Assembly (NCBI RefSeq): GCF_900005765.1
Contig: NC_041690.1
Span: forward strand, 1,116,001-1,180,000
Reading direction: 5' to 3'
DNA length: 64,000 nt
DNA from: Plasmodium relictum
Lineage: Eukaryota > Apicomplexa > Aconoidasida > Haemosporida > Plasmodiidae
The notes under the pieces are model-generated. The model was not told the DNA's origin. It worked only from the letters and a program-made list of their open reading frames with translations, and ran no database searches. A program made the translations under genes and the position numbers. This document shows positions 36,401 through 48,434 of this stretch, in pieces; the first letter of the stretch is position 1, and every line of letters starts with the position of its first letter.

Positions 36401-38677
36401 GAGGAAAATGAACAAAATCTTGAACAAAAGTGTTTTCAACAAGAAAAATATGAAAATAAAAAAGAATATACGGAAAAGGAATGTAAAAATTATAACGAAG
36501 AGAAGAACAAAGAGTTCAGTACTTTAAAATCATTTACTTTAAATAATACTAACAGAAATATTCCTTTACAAAAAAAAGAAAAAAAAAAGATAGAATCAAA
36601 TTTAAAAATGGAAAGAGGTTTCTTGAAAAATTCGAATGAAACTAAGAAAGGATTTTTTGAAAATATATATATGAAGAGGGAAGTAAAGAGTAGTAATTTA
36701 AAGTTATTTTTTAATATTTGCAAGGAAAGTTATTTAAAAATACCTTTAATGAATGTTCTAAATTATATAGTAATTCCAAATAATATAGAAAATAATTTTA
36801 TTTCTTTTTTTGATTTTTTTGATGAAGACAATATTGATAAATTAAATAAAACTAAAGAAAAAAATAGTATTTTATTATTATCTACATTATTAAATATACC
36901 ACAACTAGATTATATAAAAATTAAAAACTTTTTTTCAATTATTGATGAATTCTTTTATCTCGAAAAAAAAAATTTTATATTTGCACAAAGTAATAATAAT
37001 ATTAGAGAATATTCTTTTCATCAGCATATAAGTGGGACAAAAAGTGTGCAAGAAAATAAAATAAATTTAAAGAACAAAACTTTTAAAAATAGTGGCAAAT
37101 GCAGCAATATTAAAATGGAGGTAAGAGATTTAATAAATAATAATAATTTTAATATGAATAAAAATGATATTATGAGGGAAATTAATAATTATTATTCAAA
37201 GAATGATGAAAATATAGTAAATTTTGATAAAGAAAAAAAATTGAATGATTATAATGAAATACACCAAATTTATGATAGTGATATTCATGCAATAAAAGAA
37301 AAAAGCATGTTTAATCAAATCGGAAGAAAACTAATAGACTACATTAATGATATGAATAGTACTATTAGTGATAATCAATTTTTGATAAATAATAATATAG
37401 CATCAATATTTATATATTTAAAAGATGCTAATACTAAATATGAGGACAATATAAATGTTCCATTAAAATGTAAATATGATAAATTAGAAAAGGATACAAC
37501 AAAAAATAAAAATTATTCAATAAACTTTTTTTATGAAATTTCAGATGAATTACTTAAGAAGTTAAATTACAAAGGAAAAATTAAAAAGTATTTGCCATAT
37601 ATTTTAAAAATTTGTTTTATTTTTTTGAATTTTTTTAAAGAAAAAAAACTAATAAATATATATATAAAATATCTGAATTTATATGGGTACCTATATCATA
37701 TGATATTAAATAGAATATTATACATTAGTACTGTGAAAAGTATTCCAGTTTTACAAAATATTATATTAAAGGAATTACATTTCTATTTTGAAGATTTCAA
37801 AAATATGAAAGAGAAGAATTTATGGAAATTTTTTTTGTATGCTCATACATTGATTGATATTAATCAAACAAAATCTAATTCTTTAAGTAAATTATTTCAT
37901 AATAATGCTATTGATTATTTTATAAAGCTCTTTTATTATTTATCCTTTTACAATCCAACATTTTCTATTATTTTTCTAAAGCTAATAGAGGTAAATATAT
38001 ATATATATTATAGAATAAAATATTTCATTGTCTTCATATATATTTAATTTTTTTAACTTTATTAATATGAATTTTTTTTTTTTCTTTCATATTTAAATTA
38101 CATTAAATGTGATTACTTTTCATTTTTAATTTAAATATATGTTTCTCTTTAAGCTGTAACAAATTTTTGTTTTAATATCTTCAGTTCATAATATCTAATT
38201 CTTTTTAATAACATACATTTAAAAATATGCTAGAGTATGTATTTAAAATTTTTTATTTTTTCCTTTTTTCAGACACCATTATTTTTTAAGCATATTGAAA
38301 ATAAAAAGGCAGAAATATTACAGAATTTATGGATGTAAAATAAAATGAATATGAATATATGTGTTTTTATAACTATATATATATATTTTTTTTTTTCATC
38401 CTATTTTATATAACTAAAAAGTACATATCATTTTTTTTTTTTTTATCCTATATGCAGAGGAACACATGAAAGATATTTTTTTCATTTTCCTAAAAATAAA
38501 AGATATTCTAATGAGGTAGAAATAAAAAAAAGAATAATATATATGCACATTTTATTGTATACATAAACTAAACATGCGCACAACACATTTATATATATAT
38601 ACACATTTTTTTTTTTATATTTTCAGTATAAAATTTGGATAGATTCATACAATAAATTTTCTGAAAAATATATTTAG
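33486..38677 (+). CDS. Candidate NELF-B (COBRA1)-like protein, six exons
   Basis: Six exons, 33486-33678, 33931-34156, 34255-37990, 38273-38334, 38458-38515 and 38627-38677, give 1441 residues; all introns are GT-AG and phases agree. Several blocks resemble human NELF-B from memory: LKFLNVPKHITYKNVFDNYL against LPFLDLHGTPRLEFHQSVFDEL; VREIQPLFSILLEKI against VPALQPVVMCVLKHL; SVKVKRKIWTLCPDKFCEEV against AVEVRRQIWQDNQALFGDEV; and FYSNLRLMLCLQYKEKYN against HYCTLRAELLMSLHDLDV, followed by a similar helix. The blocks occur in the same order, separated here by large Asn/Lys/Glu insertions that explain the excess over 580 residues. NELF-B is part of the complex that holds RNA polymerase II near promoters. 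The rest is helical, as in NELF-B, and no enzyme motif is seen. I cannot run a profile search, so the call is tentative; the gene model itself is better supported. Confidence 0.55.
36049..36150 (+). repeat. 12-bp coding repeat (Asp-Glu-Asn-Glu)
   Basis: About eight tandem GATGAAAATGAA units encoding DENE, within the acidic insertion of the NELF-B candidate. Confidence 0.92.
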
Positions 38678-39959
38678 AATTATATTAGTAATTTCTTTTT
38701 AATTTCCTTTTTCATAATATTTAAGAATTTGAAATTTATTTTAAATAGTTTTAAAATTTAAAAAAAAAATATAATAAATAATATTTACATAGCTTGTTTC
38801 TTTAATTCTGCAAATTCCTTTTTTTTTTTTTGTACTTTCAAAAAAAAAAAAAATTCCAGAAATGAATTAAATACATATCTTAACATAAATTTATTGTTAA
38901 TATCATTAATATGTAAGTAATATTTTTTTTTTTTTTTTTTTTTTTGTATTATTCTAATTATGATAAATATTTTTTTTGTTTTTATTTTTTGTATATAGAA
39001 ATTTATCTACTTTTGTTCTTTAAAAAAATACACATAAACTTGACAATTTTTTATTCATTTTTAAGTTTCAAAAAAATTAGATACAATTTTTTATGATTTA
39101 GTATAATCATCCTTTTTCTCATCTATTGTTTTAAAAAATAAAAGGAAACAAAAAATAAAAAAAATTCTACAGAAATAAAAAGGGCAATTTCTTAATTTTA
39201 TAGTAAATTTTTTTTTTTAACACGTTCTTATTAAAAAAAAATGTTACATAAAATAAAAAATTGACAAGCCATTTATAAATATATATGTCAATCTATATAG
39301 CTAAAGTAATGTACTATATAAATGCTTAAATTACTTCCAAATAAAAAATAATAGGTAATAGGAATTTATTTATATATTTAAAAACGAATTATTATGATAT
39401 GTATAAAGGTTATATGAATTTTTTTTTTTTTTTTCATTGTTCGACATTTCATATGTATATATATTAAAAAAAAAAAAATAAAAATAATGTTATACTAATG
39501 CTCAAAAGATTTCATACCATTATTGAGAAAAAAAAAAAAAAATATACCATAATATAGATAATTAAAAAAAAAAAAAAAAGAAATTATAATGGAATGAAAA
39601 TGAATTGAAACATGATATACAATCAAAACAAAATATAACCAAAATAACAAAAAAAAAAAAAAAAATGAATAAATAAATAATAATATGAAACTAATATTCA
39701 TTTAAATAAATTATATAAGGATAAAATTAAGATAAATTAGCGTTATGGAATAAATAATTTTTCTTTTTTAAAATTTTTTCTACGTCTTGTTTTATATTTA
39801 TATTTTTTTTTTTTTTTACATCTTATAAAATTTCAGAATTTTAATAGAGCTATATATATAATTTTGCACGTATATATATATATATATATCCTTGTATTAG
39901 ATACATATATATTTATATCTTTATAATAGATATATATATATTATTTAAAAAAAAAGAAA
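38678..39959. other. Intergenic region between tandem plus-strand genes
   Basis: About 1.3 kb with unusually long poly-T and poly-A runs (near 38920, 39420 and 39520-39660) and TA runs just upstream of the next start. No gene seen; the minus-strand open frame at 39495-39701 is homopolymer-driven. Confidence 0.5.
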
Positions 39960-41994
39960 ATGTATAGAAGTAGAGATAATATTGTTCGAATTAATAATAA
40001 ATATGAAATACTAAATTCTCATGATGATAAAAATTTACAAATAGAAAAAATAAAGTATATTAATATTTCTTATCATATAAGAAAATTATTCAGCTATTGT
40101 GATGCTGACATATTTAGAATAGAAAATAATTTAATTATTTATAATAGTTTAATTGATAATATAAAAAAAAATGGAAATAAAATAGTAAAAAAAGAAGTAG
40201 AGAAAATAATAAGAGAAAAAGAAGGAAATGAAAATTACTGTTTGAAAGAAATGAATGACGAAGAATATAAAATTAGTAATTTTGAATTAAAAAAAGTAGA
40301 ACTTGATTTTAAATTCATTGAATGTAGTTTATGTTTTGAATTAATTAAATTTGTATGTATTCAAGATTGTAATCATACTTTTTGTTTTCTTTGTTTTTAT
40401 CGATTGTTAAATATGGAGAAAAAAGAAAAAGATAATGAAAATAATAATATAAATAATAATATAAGAAATAATAATTCTGTAATAAATAATAGCATAAATA
40501 GGAATAATATAACATATATAGAAAATAATGAATATTATAATGAAAGTATTAAATCACAGCATAGAGGAAAAGATATAAAAGATGAAAAATATAAATGTGG
40601 TATTGATAAAGTGAAAATGAAATGCCCTTTTTGTAAAGAACAGAATGAATATATATTCATATGTTTAAATAACTTTTATACATATTTTACCTACGATAAT
40701 TTATTACATACATTGTTAGAAAAGGAAAAGGAACAATGCTTAGTAAATAAATCATGTGAATATAACGAAATAAACAAAAGTTTTTTTAAAGAAAAACATA
40801 ATAGCAAAGAAGATGAAATAAACAAAAATATTCACAGTAAAAAATATTCTTCATGTGAAGTAAAAGAAAAAGATAAAAAAAAAAATTTAGATTGTGATGA
40901 AAATGAAATTGTAGCAGAAGAGGAAACAACAACAATAAAAACTGAATTAAAAAAAGTCTTTTCATCATATTACGATGATATTATTATTTTACAAAAAATT
41001 TTAAAAAAAAATGAGGAAAATAAATTAAAAATAAGTACAGAGAAAAAAAGTGAAAATATGTATTTATTTTTTTATTATGAAAAGTACATAAAGTGGAAAA
41101 AAAAAAGAATAAAATATTTATTAAATTGTATTAATTCTGATAAAAGATATGCATTTTTTTCTAAAATATTTCTAGACACACAAAAAAATATTTTCTTTGA
41201 ATATTTTTATATATTTAGCTTATCAACACTTCTAACAAATTATGTTTGTTTATTGTCCCCATGCATTGATTATTGGACGAAAATTCAAAACAAAAAGATA
41301 GAAAAATATAAATTGAATAACAAAATAGATAAATATTTTGAGAAAATTTACATAAATAATGATAAAGAAATATTAAGAAAAAAAAATGATTCTATATATG
41401 ATAGATATCAGCAACATACAAAAAGCTTATTTTATATTAGAGAAGAAGAATCGGAATTATCAGATGATTATTTTAAAGTTATAGATATATTTTGTAAAGC
41501 ATGTTTTACTAATTTAGATAATATAAATATTCTAAACCACTTAAAATATGATTGCTATACTAGATTAAGTGATTTATGTAGACATATAAGTGAGCATAAT
41601 AGAATATATTGTGATATTTGTGTTGGAAATAGTGATAATATATTTTTATTTGAGTATAATTTGTTCTATAAAAGATTTTTAAAAAATCATATAGAATGTG
41701 GTGAAAAAATATCTGAAAATAAATATAAAATAAGACATATATATTGCCATTTATGTGGATTTTATTTATATGATTATGATTCCTACATGAATCATATAAA
41801 TAAGTATCATTTTTTTTGTAAATTTTGCTTTAACAAAAAACCTAATGAAAATAGTGATATTGTAAAAAATGAAATGGAAGAAATTATTTATTATGACGAG
41901 TTACATCTTCACGTAAGGGGAAAAAAAAAAAATATTATTATTACTTGTTTAATATATACGATTAAAATAATTTATAAATTGAGTTCATTAAATA

Positions 41995-42034
<40 letters not shown>

Positions 42035-44684
42035 TAATTATTTTTACATATATCTTTTTTTTTTATAGGTATACAGAGATTATATAAATTTGTTCGAACA
42101 TTATAAAAAAAGGCATTACCCATGTTTATATGAACAATGCATCTTTGTTGTTTTTGACAATAAAATCGATTTATGTTTTCATTTAGCAGAAAAACATGAA
42201 GAAAAAGGTCATAATAAAAAAAATAAGATAACACTTTCCATAGCAGGGGCTTCTTATAGTGAATTAAGAAATAATGCTAATAATAACATTAGAGAAAAAG
42301 AAAATAAGAATATATCTGATTACGTAAAAGAAAATGATTCTACAACAGATAATAAAGAGTCATTTCATATTAAAAATCACAAATGCATATATAATTTTAA
42401 AAGGTTTTACGATTCATGGTATTTTGATTTTTATATTGAATGCAAAGTTGTAAATTTCATAAATTATTTTAGCATTAAGAAGCATTTTTTTCTGTATCTT
42501 ATAAAAACAGATGTAGAAGTTATCTTAAATGTTTTTCAAAATTTATCTAAAAATAATTCCAATTTATATTTTTCTCAAGAAGAAATAATTGAACTAAATA
42601 AAAATATTATAAATGAGGACTTTCCCATAAATAAGAATAATTTTTTTGTATTCAAATTATTCTTTGATTACATAATAGAAAAAATAGAATACCTGTTATA
42701 TAATAAAGAAGACTTAGAAAAAAATTATTTATATTTATTTTTTAATATAATTATTAATAGATCCTTTATTCTATATTATTCTTTTTTCTTCCTTTATTTA
42801 AATGAAAGATACGTAAATTTAGAAAAGATAATAAATATAGATAACATAAAAAACAATTACAATTCACAAAAAACTCAACACATATATAAATATGAAAAGG
42901 AAATGGTAAAGTTAAAAAAAATAATAGAATCAAACACAAATGTAAACTTAACTCACTTAAGTAAATATGGATTTCTATATTTAATTTTTTTATTTTTTAA
43001 AGTAGATAAATATAGTTTTGAAAAGATTTGTACCTTTTTAAAAAGCATTTCTTTATTATGTAATGATACATACAATAATATAAATAAAATAGAAAAAAAA
43101 GAAGATTCATGTAACATTTTAATACCTATAGTTTATAAAAAAAACGAAAATAAAATTAATGAAAAAGAAAAAAGCTCAAATTGTTTGCTGAATGCTATAA
43201 AGGCACAAAATGATTTTACAGAATTAGAAGATATCGATCAGTTAATTAAAAAATGTTTAAAAAAAAAAAAATATAATGCTAACATAATTAATAATATATA
43301 TGATAAAAAATGGGATATAACAAGAAAAGTAGTGTTAGATTTACTATACTATGTTCAACCAAATTTAAATTTAGTATCTTTTTTTTATTTATTTTTAAGT
43401 AATTATTTTGCAGCATATATGAGAGAACAAAGCATAAATAAAATGATTAATATATCTAATGAAAACAAAAAAAAAATACTAAATAGAATATCATACGACG
43501 TAGATTTAGTATCATTAACTAGTATATCAAAAGATTTAAGTAGTTTTGTTAATGCAAAAGCATTGGAAGAATGTTTGTCTACTGGACCTGAATATTATAG
43601 AATTAGAAAAGATATTGAAATAATTTTAAAAAGAAATAATAATAAAAGTTATAAAGATTCGGAAAAATTAAATATAAATGATGTTAAAATAAATGTTAAT
43701 TTATATGATATATCTTTGTCACTAAGGAACAGATTTTTAAATATAATAAAAAGTACGAAATTAAATGAGTTATACTTTATTTATTTCTATGTAAATACTA
43801 TAATGACTTCAAGTTGTAATACCTATTCTAAAAATAAAGAATTCCCATCCCTTATTGATAACTTTAATAATTCTAGCACATTAAGTAACACAAAAATTAA
43901 TAATTCATATAAAAACAAAGTAGAAATGAATAAAGAACAAATATTTAATTCAAAAAATGTAAATATTGATATAGATTATCCACCTTTAATAGAATCTAAA
44001 AAAGAAGATATAAAAAATATATCTATATCACCAAAAAATAATAAGAAAGGAAATAAAGACAACTCAGGAAATTCGAATCATGTACTAAGTAAAAATACTA
44101 AAAATATTTCTCATAATAAAAAAATATTAACTAATAATGAAAAAAAAAAAGAAAATGAATGCAATGTAAAAAAATCGAGTAGCAAACAAAAAGATTTTAG
44201 TTATAATAATTATCCTTTATTAAGTGGTAATAATGACGAAGATAAAACAAAAAAAAATATAAATAAAAATGACCAAACCTTTTCCAAATCATATAATCCA
44301 GATGAATTTCCTTTATTACCTTCGATAAAGGAAAATAAAAATAAAAAAAAAAATAAAAGTAAAAATAAAAATAATCAAAATATTTTTAAAACATATAGTT
44401 CAGATGAATTTCCTTTACTTCCTTCAACAGAAGAAAATAAAAAAAAAACTAATAACAATAATTATAATATTAAAAATGTTAACAATAAAAAAGATAAACA
44501 AAATAAATTAAACAGAAAAAATGATTCTTCCTTAGATACAAATAGCAAATCTTATTTAAATGCATCTGAACTTAATGTTACTTACACTATTAAAAAAAAA
44601 AATAAATTAAAAAAATGTACTATGTGTACATATGAAAATCCTTATGAAAGAAAAATATGTGAACTATGTGAAAGTGTTTTATGA
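39960..44684 (+). CDS. ZNF598/Hel2-like RING E3 ubiquitin ligase
   Basis: Two exons, 39960-41912 (donor CAC|GTAAGG) and 42069-44684, give 1522 residues. The RING begins ECSLCFELIKFVCIQDCNHT (Cys122, Cys125, Cys137, His139, then Cys142, Cys145) and closes with CPFCKEQ (222-225) after an Asn-rich insertion of about 75 residues. A chain of C2H2-type fingers follows in the ZNF598 order: IFCKACF, LCRHISEHNRIYCDIC, the helix LFYKRFLKNHIECGE, IYCHLCGFYLYDYD, INKYHFFCKFC, LHLHVYRDYINLFEHYKKRH, and YPCLYEQCIFVVFDNKIDLC. ZNF598/Hel2 recognises collided ribosomes and ubiquitinates small-subunit proteins. The C-terminal part holds five [F/Y]PxL motifs (EFPSL, DYPPL, NYPLL, EFPLL twice) and ends in a RanBP2-type finger, CTMCTYENPYERKICELC. 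The intron carries a long TA run and falls between a finger's two halves. Confidence 0.9.
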
Positions 44685-45411
44685 AAAGGAAAAAAATGAT
44701 TGAATTTTTTATTTTTTTGAGTAAATATCTTATATGTTTTTATTTTGGAAAATAAAAAAAATAATTTAATTTAAATAACTAATAATACTTTTTTTTATTA
44801 TATATTAAGGGATAAATAAAATTAAGTTATTTAAAAAGTATATAAAAAGGTACTGTTTTAACTTTTTTTCTATATTTTTATAAGAACAATTAAAAAAGTA
44901 CCATTTGCGAAATCTATGCAAAAAATATGGAAAAAAAAAAAAGTATTATTAATACATTTTTTCTATTAAATTTTAAATATTTTTTTTTTTCATTATTATT
45001 AATAAACTATATACATATTATTTTAAAAAAAAAAAAAAAAAAACAGAATATTTTATTGCTTATATTTTGATATTTTATTATAAATGCATTTTCTTTTCAT
45101 TTCATTTTTTTTTTATTACATTATTTTTTTAGGTTATATATATATTAAGTTATTTATTTATTCATTTCATTTTACTTTGTACTGCTTTAAAAACATAATA
45201 AAAATATAAATGTAATATAATTATATCTAATGTTTTTAATTATGTCATATAAAATGTTTTATTTTATTTTATTTTTTTTTTTGTGAAGTATCCATTTAAT
45301 TATTATTACTTTACATATATATATGTTATTTTTGTTTTACAAAGGATTATATAATTTTTGATTCCTTATATTTAATTAAACTTCTTTTTCCTTCTTTTTA
45401 TTTTTTAAAAG
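44685..45411. other. Convergent intergenic gap
   Basis: About 730 nt between two stop codons; homopolymer tracts only. Confidence 0.5.
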
Positions 45412-47811
45412 TTAATACCAAGATTCTAATATAATTGAGAAGTCATCAATTTTTTTTTTTAAAAATAAATTGATTTCTTCCATTGTTTTATTTTGCTCTT
45501 TTTGTTTTATAATACTAGCGAACGTTTTAATTAAATTTTGTGAAAATGGGCGAGATTTTCCTGCAATTAATATTATAGTATTTTTTTTTTTTATTAAATC
45601 ATATATATCATTTTGAAACATTAATATTATATCAGTTACATAAATTTTTTTTTTTTTTTTCAAAGCTTTTTTCATTTCATCATAATCTATATTAAAATTT
45701 ACTAATTCGTGATTTTCTCTTGGTTGTAAATAATCATCATTATTATCAGAATTGTTTAATAATTCTTTGTTATAAAAAAAGAAATTTTCCACATCTCTTG
45801 AAAATGCCACATATATATAATTAAAATACAAATAATCTAATAGCTCTTCCTGAAAATAAAAATCTTGCAATTTATATCTAAAACCTAAAAATACTAAATC
45901 TTTTTCTGCATAATTAGAAATTTTTTTTTTTTTATTTATTCTTTCTTGGTTTTTATACAAATAATGGCGATGTCGAATAACAGATAACAGACTACTAAAA
46001 GCAACACCTGTGCAAATGTAAATAATTCTATAATTTAAATTAAATATGTTTTTATTCATGAATATTAAGCTATTTTCAATTTTTGAATATATAAAAGATC
46101 CTGGATTCAAATTAATTAAATAATTGGAACATAATCCTTTTAATTTTTTATTCTTATTTATTTCATATTCATATAAGCATACTAGCAATTCAATTATATT
46201 ATATTTATTTTGATTTATTTTATTCTTTATTAAATAAGAATATTTTAATTTATATACTTCTCTACAAAAGGAAAAAAAATTTAATATGTTCTTTATGTAA
46301 ATATTTTTCAGAAAATGAATAAAGGATGAAAACGAAGGATGAATGCTAAAATAATACAAGTTATAAATATTGAAATTTTTTAATAAGTTATATGATGTTA
46401 ATGTATTCAAAATTGAATAACTCCTTTCTTGTATATGCGGTAATGTGTTAATAAGAAAGCCTATATCCACACTTACATAACTATAAAAATCATAAAAAAT
46501 ATCATAATAAGATCTTTTATCTTGATATATATATGAGTAATAATCTGATATATTAACAGTGTCTGCCAACTCTAAAAACTTCTTTCTGTGAATTTCACTT
46601 TCCGTTTTTTTGCTTAAATAAAAAAAGAAAAATGGTGTAACAATTTTACTGAGATCTAGAAAATATATGAATAAATCTAATACTCTAATTTTTTTATTAA
46701 AAGGAATATATGTATTTCTTAAATTGCTTACGCAATTATTCTCAATAACTATATAATCATTGTAATTAATTTTTAATAAATTTAAAATTTCTTTTGTTCT
46801 ATTTTCTTCTAAAAAAGGATGAACCTTTATTAAACTACTAACATTAAAGTTGTGTGAGGACCTTAAATTAATATATCTAACATCTTGATAATATGATTTA
46901 TTAGTATATCTTTCATTTCTTAACACTTCAAATTTCATAAATTTTAATGATTTGCAAAAATGTTCATCCAAATTAAAATTCTCATAGTTAACATCACTGG
47001 ATACTTTATATTGATTAATACTTTTTTTTTCATAATCTAAAAGTTTCATTTCCTTTTCTTTTTTTAATGTTATATCATTATCTAGATATTTCTTTGAGTG
47101 ATTTATATTTTTATTTAACTTATTTGCATTGATATTATTATTAATATCAATATTTAATTTGCTTAAATTAATACTGCATAAATTTGTATTATCATTATGA
47201 TCACTCTTCTCATTTATATAAATGTTTCCTTCATTTTTCTTATTGTTTATCTTTTTTGCTTTGATATTTTCAATATCTTCATCTTTATAAATATATTTTA
47301 TGTTATATAAATGAGGAATATCATAATTTATTTCGAAATAAAAATATTTTTTTCTAAAAAATTCATATACATTATTTTTCCATATAATAAAATTAGTGAA
47401 ATGCATAGATGGATGTTGATAATTACCTAAATTATAATTAACAATATTAGCACCTAATGATTTTAGTTTTTTTTTTAATTTTTTAGCTACCATATTATAA
47501 TTCTCATATGAGCTGTCACCTAAACCAAATAAATGAAAATAAATATTTTCATAAAACATAACATTGTTATTGTATAAAGATTCCCAAAACTTCGACATAT
47601 TATGTGTATAAAAACCATATCCGGTAGTACTAACAATTATAATAATATTTTCGTATTTATAGAAACTCATTAAATTAACATCGTTTAAACAAAAAAAATC
47701 AATATCAAAATGTGTATACAATTCAAAAAATATATTTCTACAGCAATCATAAGCTGTACCATATTCTGATCCAAATGTTAATAAAACTTTTTTTGTATTT
47801 TTATTTTCCAT
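45412..47811 (-). CDS. TAH18: TAH18/NDOR1-like diflavin reductase
   Basis: Single exon, 799 residues. The N-terminal flavodoxin domain (1-170) has the FMN loop TFGSEYGTA (12-20), the second loop STTGYGFYTHNMSKFW, and FHLFGLGDSSYENYN with a following YNLGNYQHP. After a charged linker (about 170-290) comes a cytochrome-P450-reductase-type FAD module; LPHIQERSYSIL (457-468) contains the FAD-binding R-x-Y-S. The NADPH module has CTGVAFSSL at residue 600, where the family usually has GTGIAPFRS, and the protein ends ILESWY with a terminal aromatic as in the family. TAH18/NDOR1 passes electrons from NADPH to DRE2 in cytosolic iron-sulfur assembly; the bare flavodoxin start with no membrane anchor favours this over P450 reductase. 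The FAD/NADPH half is quite divergent. Its start lies only 60 bp after the stop of the CX3C gene. Confidence 0.82.
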   Translation of the reverse strand: MENKNTKKVLLTFGSEYGTAYDCCRNIFFELYTHFDIDFFCLNDVNLMSFYKYENIIIIVSTTGYGFYTHNMSKFWESLYNNNVMFYENIYFHLFGLGDSSYENYNMVAKKLKKKLKSLGANIVNYNLGNYQHPSMHFTNFIIWKNNVYEFFRKKYFYFEINYDIPHLYNIKYIYKDEDIENIKAKKINNKKNEGNIYINEKSDHNDNTNLCSINLSKLNIDINNNINANKLNKNINHSKKYLDNDITLKKEKEMKLLDYEKKSINQYKVSSDVNYENFNLDEHFCKSLKFMKFEVLRNERYTNKSYYQDVRYINLRSSHNFNVSSLIKVHPFLEENRTKEILNLLKINYNDYIVIENNCVSNLRNTYIPFNKKIRVLDLFIYFLDLSKIVTPFFFFYLSKKTESEIHRKKFLELADTVNISDYYSYIYQDKRSYYDIFYDFYSYVSVDIGFLINTLPHIQERSYSILNTLTSYNLLKNFNIYNLYYFSIHPSFSSFIHFLKNIYIKNILNFFSFCREVYKLKYSYLIKNKINQNKYNIIELLVCLYEYEINKNKKLKGLCSNYLINLNPGSFIYSKIENSLIFMNKNIFNLNYRIIYICTGVAFSSLLSVIRHRHYLYKNQERINKKKKISNYAEKDLVFLGFRYKLQDFYFQEELLDYLYFNYIYVAFSRDVENFFFYNKELLNNSDNNDDYLQPRENHELVNFNIDYDEMKKALKKKKKIYVTDIILMFQNDIYDLIKKKNTIILIAGKSRPFSQNLIKTFASIIKQKEQNKTMEEINLFLKKKIDDFSIILESWY

Positions 47812-47871
47812 TATATGTATAATCTTAAATCAGAATTGTTTATTCAAAAATAATAAATAATGATGACATGC

Positions 47872-48434
47872 TTATTTGTTGTCACCAAGTAAATGAGAAT
47901 ATTTTCTTGCACAAGTATAAAAGCAAAGTTGATGTTCTATATCTTTATATTCCTTTTCCAAATTTTTCATATTTTTTTCATTGAAATTAATATTATTCTT
48001 ATAACTAAAATTTTTATATTCAGTTATATCTTTTTCAAATCTTTTAATTAAATTATTTTTACATATATTGAAACAATTCCCTTGATTTTCAGCAAAATTT
48101 TTTAAATGTTTTAAGTTTTCCTCTTCATTACAATCAATATTTAAATTTTTCTTATTTTCTTTAGCCTTTTTAACTAATTCTGCAATTTCATTTATATTTT
48201 TAGTTCTCAAGCTATTTAATCCTGAAACAAAAGAAAAAAAAAAATGCAATCACATAATATTTAAAAAAAAAAAAAAAAGGAATAAAAATAAATAAAACAA
48301 ACTGTGACATCAAAACAATTGTATAATAAATTATAAAATATTAAATATTAAAAAAAAATTTTATTCAAATTTTTTTTTTTAAGACGAAATAGTTTTAAGG
48401 TATTACCTGCAAAGTCATTTTGATGACTTATCAT
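47872..48434 (-). CDS. Small twin-CX3C protein, probable mitochondrial intermembrane space
   Basis: Two exons, 48407-48434 (encoding MISHQNDFA) and 47872-48221, give 125 residues; the phase-1 GT-AG intron is clear, with acceptor TTTGTTTCAG. Two CX3C motifs, C59FNIC63 and C109FYTC113, are the hallmark of small proteins oxidised by MIA40 in the mitochondrial intermembrane space. The 45-residue spacer is much longer than the 11-16 of TIM8/9/10/13, so it is not a standard small TIM; FAM136A-like proteins, which also have CX3C pairs, are an alternative. The sequence is otherwise helical and Lys/Asn/Glu-rich, with no N-terminal presequence, as expected for MIA40 clients. It is followed after 60 bp by the diflavin reductase on the same strand. 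Confidence 0.75.
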
